Below are positions 59,975-64,000 of a DNA stretch of 64,000 nt, piece after piece (the stretch's first letter is position 1; each line of letters opens with the position of its first letter). The translations under genes were made by a program, and so were the position numbers. The stretch covers positions 39,378 through 103,377 of the forward strand of contig JAJZEH010000045.1 in the NCBI GenBank assembly GCA_021805725.1, read 5' to 3'. The notes beneath the pieces were generated by a model. It searched no databases, had not been told where the DNA came from, and saw only the letters and a list, made by a program, of their open reading frames with translations. This DNA is from Pseudomonadota bacterium. Its GTDB lineage: Bacteria > Pseudomonadota > Gammaproteobacteria > Burkholderiales > Ferrovaceae.

Positions 59975-60253
59975 ATGGCTCGTCCTACCAAAAAGAAAGA
60001 TGGCAAGAAAGATGCACGCAACAGCAACCGTGGCGGAATGTTCCGCCGTCGCAAATTCTGCCGGTTTACTGTCGAGAAGATCGAGTGGGTGGATTACAAG
60101 GATGTGGATCTTCTGAAGGATTTCATCAATGAAAACGGCAAGATCATCCCGGCCCGGATTACCGGTACCAAGGCGATCTACCAGCGTCAGCTGAGCGCCG
60201 CTGTGAAGCGCGCGCGCTTCCTGGCCTTGCTGCCCTACACTGATTTGCATTAA
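59975..60253 (+). CDS. rpsR: 30S ribosomal protein S18
   Basis: Small-subunit ribosomal protein that binds together with S6. The 92-residue chain has a Lys-rich N-terminus ([20 protein letters not shown]), then [39 protein letters not shown], the S18 signature. It lies one base after the priB stop. The N-terminal basic extension makes it a little longer than E. coli S18 (75 residues). Confidence 0.97.
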   Translation: MARPTKKKDGKKDARNSNRGGMFRRRKFCRFTVEKIEWVDYKDVDLLKDFINENGKIIPARITGTKAIYQRQLSAAVKRARFLALLPYTDLH

Positions 60254-60264
60254 GGAGATTCACC

Positions 60265-60714
60265 ATGGAAGTCATCCTCATGGAAAAAGTAGTGAACCTG
60301 GGCCAGCTGGGCGACATCGTCAAGGTCAAGGAAGGCTACGCACGCAATTTTCTGATTCCCCAGGGCAAGGCCAAGCGCGCGACTGAAAACAATCGCAAAG
60401 AGTTTGAAGCCCGTCGCGCCGAGCTGGAAAAGCAGCAACAGGAAGCCCTGTCCACCGCACATGCACGCGCCGAAAAGCTGGCCGGCCTCCTGGTGCAAGT
60501 CACCCAGAAGGCGGGTGTGGATGGTCGCCTGTTTGGCTCCGTCACCAACCACGACATCGTGGAAGCACTGAAGGCCCAGGGTTTTGAAGCCACCAAGGCG
60601 GAAGTTCGTTTGCCCAATGGTCCGTTGAAGACCGTGGGCGATCACCCCGTGACGCTGGCACTGCACGGCGATGTCTCTGCCGACATCATGGTTTCGGTGC
60701 TGGGAGAGAGCTGA
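60265..60714 (+). CDS. rplI: 50S ribosomal protein L9
   Basis: Large-subunit protein with two domains joined by a long helix. The 149-residue chain opens [30 protein letters not shown] in the rRNA-binding N domain (read in parts). It has a charged connecting helix (about 40-75) and a C domain with [22 protein letters not shown] precedes the ATG. It is the last ribosomal gene of the rpsF-priB-rpsR-rplI operon. Confidence 0.97.
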   Translation: MEVILMEKVVNLGQLGDIVKVKEGYARNFLIPQGKAKRATENNRKEFEARRAELEKQQQEALSTAHARAEKLAGLLVQVTQKAGVDGRLFGSVTNHDIVEALKAQGFEATKAEVRLPNGPLKTVGDHPVTLALHGDVSADIMVSVLGES

Positions 60715-60725
60715 TCCAACGCCTT

Positions 60726-62111
60726 ATGGCAGACGATGCCGCCATGGACGCGCTCCGGGTTCCGCCTCATAACATCGAGGCGGAGCAGGCGGTGTTGGGT
60801 GGTCTGCTGCTGGACAATCTGGCCTGGGACAAAATTGGCGACCAGGTCAGTGAGTCCGACTTCTACCGCGATGATCATCGCAAAATCTACCGTGCCGTCA
60901 TGGCATTGCTGGACCGTTCGCGTCCGGCCGACATTCTTACCGTTACCGAAGAACTGACGCTACGCGGCGAGCTGGAAAGCGTGGGTGGACTGGCCTATCT
61001 GGGGGCGCTTGCCCACAATACGCCCAGCGCTGCCAACATTCGCCGTTACGCCGAAATCGTCCGGGAACGGGCCCTGATGCGGGGCCTCGTACAAGTGGGC
61101 ACCGAGATCACGGAGAGCGCGTTGTCCCCCTCGGGGCGCGATGCCCGTGCGCTGCTTGATGAGGCAGAAGCCAAGGTATTCAACATCGCCGAGCGCGGTT
61201 CGCGCTCCACCCAGGGGTTTCGCCCCCTGCGCGATCCGCTGGCCGAAGTGGTGGAGCGCGTGGATGAGCTGTACCGCTCGGGCAATCACGATCCCGTCAC
61301 CGGGGTACCCTCGGGCTTTGTGGATCTGGACGAAAAGACCTCGGGGCTACAGCAGGGCGATCTCATCATCGTGGCGGGCCGTCCCTCCATGGGAAAAACC
61401 GCCTTTGCACTGAACATTGCCAGTAACGTGGGGGTGAACACCAAGTTGCCGGTGGCCGTGTTCAGCATGGAAATGTCTTCAAGCCAGCTGGCCATGCGTC
61501 TTTTGGGATCGCACGGCCGGCTCAACCAGCAGGACCTGCGTACCGGCCGTCTGAAGAGCGAAGACTTTGGCCGCCTGACCCGGGCCATGGGCGAGCTGAG
61601 CGATGTGCCCATTTACATTGACGAGTCCGCCGCACTCAACTCCATGGACCTGCGCGCCCGTGCGCGGCGCCTGCACCGCCAGTACGGCGGGCTGGGGCTG
61701 ATCGTGGTGGACTACCTGCAGCTGATGACCTCCGTCAAGTCGGGGGAAAACCGCGCCACGGAAATTTCCGAAATCTCCCGTTCGCTCAAGGCCCTGGCGA
61801 AGGAATTGCACGTGCCCGTGATGGCGCTCTCGCAGCTCAACCGCGGCCTGGAGCAGCGTCCCAACAAGCGTCCGGTCATGTCGGATCTGCGCGAGTCGGG
61901 CGCCATCGAGCAGGATGCCGACGTCATCCTGTTCATCTATCGCGACGAAGTGTACAACGAGGACTCGCCCGACAAGGGCGTGGCCGAAATCATCATCGGC
62001 AAGCAGCGTAATGGCCCCATCGGCACCGTGCGTCTGACCTTCCTTGGGCATTACACGCGTTTTGAGAACTTTGCCCATGGGGGCGGTAACTTCCAGAGTA
62101 GCGATTACTGA
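60726..62111 (+). CDS. dnaB: Replicative DNA helicase DnaB
   Basis: Hexameric helicase that unwinds DNA at the replication fork. The 461-residue protein has the N-terminal DnaB domain (PPHNIEAEQAVLGGLLLDN). The RecA-like core carries GRPSMGKTAFALNIA (Walker A), VFSMEMSSSQLAMRL, GLIVVDYLQLM (Walker B) and LSQLNRGLEQRPNKRPVMSDLRESG, read in pieces. No intein is present. It starts 11 bases after rplI, a conserved adjacency. Confidence 0.97.
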   Translation: MADDAAMDALRVPPHNIEAEQAVLGGLLLDNLAWDKIGDQVSESDFYRDDHRKIYRAVMALLDRSRPADILTVTEELTLRGELESVGGLAYLGALAHNTPSAANIRRYAEIVRERALMRGLVQVGTEITESALSPSGRDARALLDEAEAKVFNIAERGSRSTQGFRPLRDPLAEVVERVDELYRSGNHDPVTGVPSGFVDLDEKTSGLQQGDLIIVAGRPSMGKTAFALNIASNVGVNTKLPVAVFSMEMSSSQLAMRLLGSHGRLNQQDLRTGRLKSEDFGRLTRAMGELSDVPIYIDESAALNSMDLRARARRLHRQYGGLGLIVVDYLQLMTSVKSGENRATEISEISRSLKALAKELHVPVMALSQLNRGLEQRPNKRPVMSDLRESGAIEQDADVILFIYRDEVYNEDSPDKGVAEIIIGKQRNGPIGTVRLTFLGHYTRFENFAHGGGNFQSSDY

Positions 62112-62116
62112 TTCCC

Positions 62117-63478
62117 GTGGCGCGCATCAAAGCCATTTATGTCTGCACCGAATGCGGTGGGCAATCCACGAAATGGCAGGGCCAATGCCCCCATTGCCAG
62201 GCATGGAATACGCTGGTGGAGTCCCGTCCCGAAACCGCAGCCCCCTCGCGTTACTCCCCGCTGACCGAATCCCGGCCATTGCAGATGCTGGGCAACGTGC
62301 GTGCCGAGGCCACTGCGCGACTGAGTTCCGGCATCTCTGAATTCGATCGGGTGCTGGGTGGGGGATTCGTCCCGGGTGGCGTGGTGCTGCTGGGCGGAGA
62401 CCCCGGCATCGGCAAATCCACGCTGCTGCTGCAGGCGTTGGCGCAAGTCAGCCGCAATCACGCCGTGATGTACGTCAGCGGCGAAGAATCCCCCGAGCAG
62501 GTGGCTTCCCGCGCGCAGCGCCTCAAGCTGGATTGCAGCCGCGTGGCGCTGTTGCCCGAAATCCAGCTGGAAAAAATTCTCCAGGCCGTGCAGCAAAACC
62601 ACCCCACGCTGGTGGTCATCGATTCCATACAAACCATTTATAGCGATGCGCTGGAATCGGCGCCCGGCTCGGTGTCCCAGGTGCGCGAATGCGCGGCGCA
62701 ACTGACGCGCACGGCTAAAGGGCAGGGGCCCATCCTGGTACTGGTGGGCCATGTGACCAAGGAAGGCGCCCTTGCGGGGCCGCGCGTGCTGGAACATATC
62801 GTGGATACGGTGCTGTACTTTGAGGGGGACAGCAGTTCCAGCTTCCGCCTGGTGCGCGCCGCAAAAAACCGTTTTGGCGCCGTCAACGAACTGGGCGTCT
62901 TTGCCATGACCGAAACGGGCCTGCGCGAAGTCACCAATCCTTCAGCCATGTTTCTGTCCCACTACGACGCCCCAGTCTCGGGTTCCTGCATTACGGTCAC
63001 CCTGGAAGGCACGCGTCCGCTGGCGGTGGAAATCCAGGCCTTGCTGGATGAATCGCAACAAGGCACGCCCAAACGGCTTTCTGTGGGCCTGGAGCAGAAT
63101 CGCCTGGCCTTGCTGTTGGCCGTGCTGCATCGCCATGCCGGGGTGGCCTGCGCGGACCAGGATGTCTTCATCAACGCGGTCTCGGGGGTGCGGATTGCCG
63201 AGCCCGCGGCGGATCTTGCCGTGATGCTGGCGGTGGTCTCCAGCCTGCGCGGCAAACCCTTGCCGGAAAAGTGGGTGGTGTTTGGAGAAGTGGGTTTGGC
63301 GGGCGAAGTGCGGCCAGTGCAGCGCGGCCAGGAGCGATTGAAGGAAGCCGCCAAACTGGGGTTTACCCATGCCCTGATTCCGAAAGGCAATGCGCCACGC
63401 CAGCCCATCGAGGGGATTCAGATCACTGCAGTGGACCGCGTGGACCGTGCAGTATCCGCAATTTTCAGGGGCGAATGA
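62117..63478 (+). CDS. radA: DNA repair protein RadA
   Basis: RecA-like, DnaB-type ATPase that extends D-loops in homologous recombination. The 453-residue protein has an N-terminal four-Cys zinc finger (CTEC then CPHC), Walker A GGDPGIGKSTLLLQ, the diagnostic KNRFG motif in RAAKNRFGAVNELG and a C-terminal Lon-like domain (FGEVGLAGEVRPVQ). The start is a GTG at 62117, 5 bases after dnaB, giving MARIKAIYVCTECGG. Its last 14 bases overlap the next gene on the minus strand. Confidence 0.96.
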   Translation: MARIKAIYVCTECGGQSTKWQGQCPHCQAWNTLVESRPETAAPSRYSPLTESRPLQMLGNVRAEATARLSSGISEFDRVLGGGFVPGGVVLLGGDPGIGKSTLLLQALAQVSRNHAVMYVSGEESPEQVASRAQRLKLDCSRVALLPEIQLEKILQAVQQNHPTLVVIDSIQTIYSDALESAPGSVSQVRECAAQLTRTAKGQGPILVLVGHVTKEGALAGPRVLEHIVDTVLYFEGDSSSSFRLVRAAKNRFGAVNELGVFAMTETGLREVTNPSAMFLSHYDAPVSGSCITVTLEGTRPLAVEIQALLDESQQGTPKRLSVGLEQNRLALLLAVLHRHAGVACADQDVFINAVSGVRIAEPAADLAVMLAVVSSLRGKPLPEKWVVFGEVGLAGEVRPVQRGQERLKEAAKLGFTHALIPKGNAPRQPIEGIQITAVDRVDRAVSAIFRGE

Positions 63479-64000
63479 TCTCGCCCGTGCGCCCCGTACT
63501 TTCAGGCCCCATCCAGTAGCAATAGGTTTCCATCAGGCTTGCAGGTTGGCGCAGCAGCTCGCCCACTTCGCCTGGGTGGGTGCGGTTGCGCATGGGCGAG
63601 GCCACCTGGCCTGGAATCATGATGTTGAAGCGCAGGTGCGGCTGGTTGACGTATTCATCGGCAAAAATTCTGGCCAGTGCAATCAGGGCTGCATTGCTGA
63701 CCCCAAATCCGCCCCAGTAGGCGGCGGGCTTCAGGCCGTGCTCTTCCGCAGTAAACAACACCGACGCGTCCGGAGACTGGTTGAGTAGCGGCAGGCACGC
63801 CTGCGTCACGCCAAAGGGTGCGAATACATTGGTGGCAAAGGCGGGTTGCCATTGCTTGAGGTGCTGTTGCGAGAGCGGCCCCAGCTTTACATAGTGGCTG
63901 GCGCTATGCAGGATGCCGTCGAGTCGTCCCATTTCCCGTTCAATCATCTGGGCCAGTGCCTGGAAGCGCGGTTCATCGGCATCGGAGAGATCGAAGGGAA
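63465..64000 (-). CDS. Short-chain dehydrogenase-like protein (partial, 5' end outside window)
   Basis: An SDR-fold protein related to the YciK group. The frame stays open to the window edge (PFDLSDADEPRFQALAQ is read before the first Met at 63947), so the N-terminal nucleotide site is not visible. Visible landmarks are GRLDGILHSAS (the usual D-LVNNAG position), ATNVFAPFGVTQACLPLL and FNIMIPGQVASPM. The region that normally holds Ser, Tyr and Lys reads FTAEEHG and WGGFGVSNAAL. The YxxxK pair is therefore FxxxN, and ordinary SDR catalysis is doubtful. Its function is unknown. Confidence 0.75.
   Translation of the reverse strand, partial: PFDLSDADEPRFQALAQMIEREMGRLDGILHSASHYVKLGPLSQQHLKQWQPAFATNVFAPFGVTQACLPLLNQSPDASVLFTAEEHGLKPAAYWGGFGVSNAALIALARIFADEYVNQPHLRFNIMIPGQVASPMRNRTHPGEVGELLRQPASLMETYCYWMGPESTGRTGEIIRP

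Overview
The window is 64 kb of chromosome from a Gram-negative bacterium, most likely a betaproteobacterium. I judge this from the protein sequences and from conserved gene strings: accA-tilS-ndk-rlmN-rodZ-ispG-hisS-yfgM-bamB-der-hfq-hflX-hflK-hflC-hisZ-purA, then rnr-rlmB-rpsF-priB-rpsR-rplI-dnaB-radA, and yhdP-nitrilase-tldD. I cannot name the genus from sequence alone. Coding density is very high, with many stop/start overlaps (ATGA, TTGA) that imply translational coupling.

Region by region. 1-2.5 kb: the tail of ribA, then a ketone-body/PHB pair (3-hydroxybutyrate dehydrogenase and a fused 3-oxoacid CoA-transferase). 2.6-7.2 kb: 4.5S SRP RNA, a PagL-type lipid A deacylase, dnaX-ybaB-recR and serS. 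7.2-14.3 kb: mltF (minus), ispD-ispF, a phosphohexomutase (minus), an orphan outer-membrane protein (minus), yheT (minus) and alr. 14.4-20.6 kb: an accessory block of trb-type conjugation/type IV secretion genes, trbB-C-D-E-J-L, plus one small membrane protein. The expected trbF, trbG and trbI, a relaxase and a coupling protein are all absent. 20.6-24.3 kb: xdhC-mocA (molybdenum cofactor handling), then waaF, a zinc-finger protein and ilvE on the minus strand. 24.4-33.3 kb: yhdP, a nitrilase-family amidase, tldD, a DAHP synthase, a DUF4337 protein and a PduO-type adenosyltransferase. 33.4-49.8 kb: the long housekeeping run from accA to purA, closed by a strong intrinsic terminator.

49.9-55.9 kb is a second accessory block between purA and the tRNA-Leu/rnr pair. 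A strong sigma-70-type promoter drives a five-gene extracytoplasmic redox operon: a TlpA-like thioredoxin, a tiny DUF4266 lipoprotein ending in a Gly-rich Cys motif, a DUF3570 beta-barrel, an ApbE flavin transferase with no visible signal peptide, and DsbD. An RTX/DUF4214-like exported protein with an internal duplication follows, then a large GCAA-capped hairpin. 56-64 kb returns to housekeeping genes (tRNA-Leu, rnr to radA) and ends in a partial short-chain dehydrogenase-like gene.

The most interesting parts are the core-less trb cluster and the TlpA-DUF4266-DUF3570-ApbE-DsbD operon. In the latter, the gene set suggests that DsbD and TlpA supply reductant and ApbE may flavinylate a partner, while the lipoprotein and the barrel form the envelope device. 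That model is inference. Structured DNA not explained by genes includes a 25-bp near-perfect palindrome at the 5' end of hflK, a 10-bp stem-loop at the entrance of the trb cluster and a 17-bp inverted repeat between tRNA-Leu and rnr. I saw no CRISPR array, transposase, integrase or rRNA.
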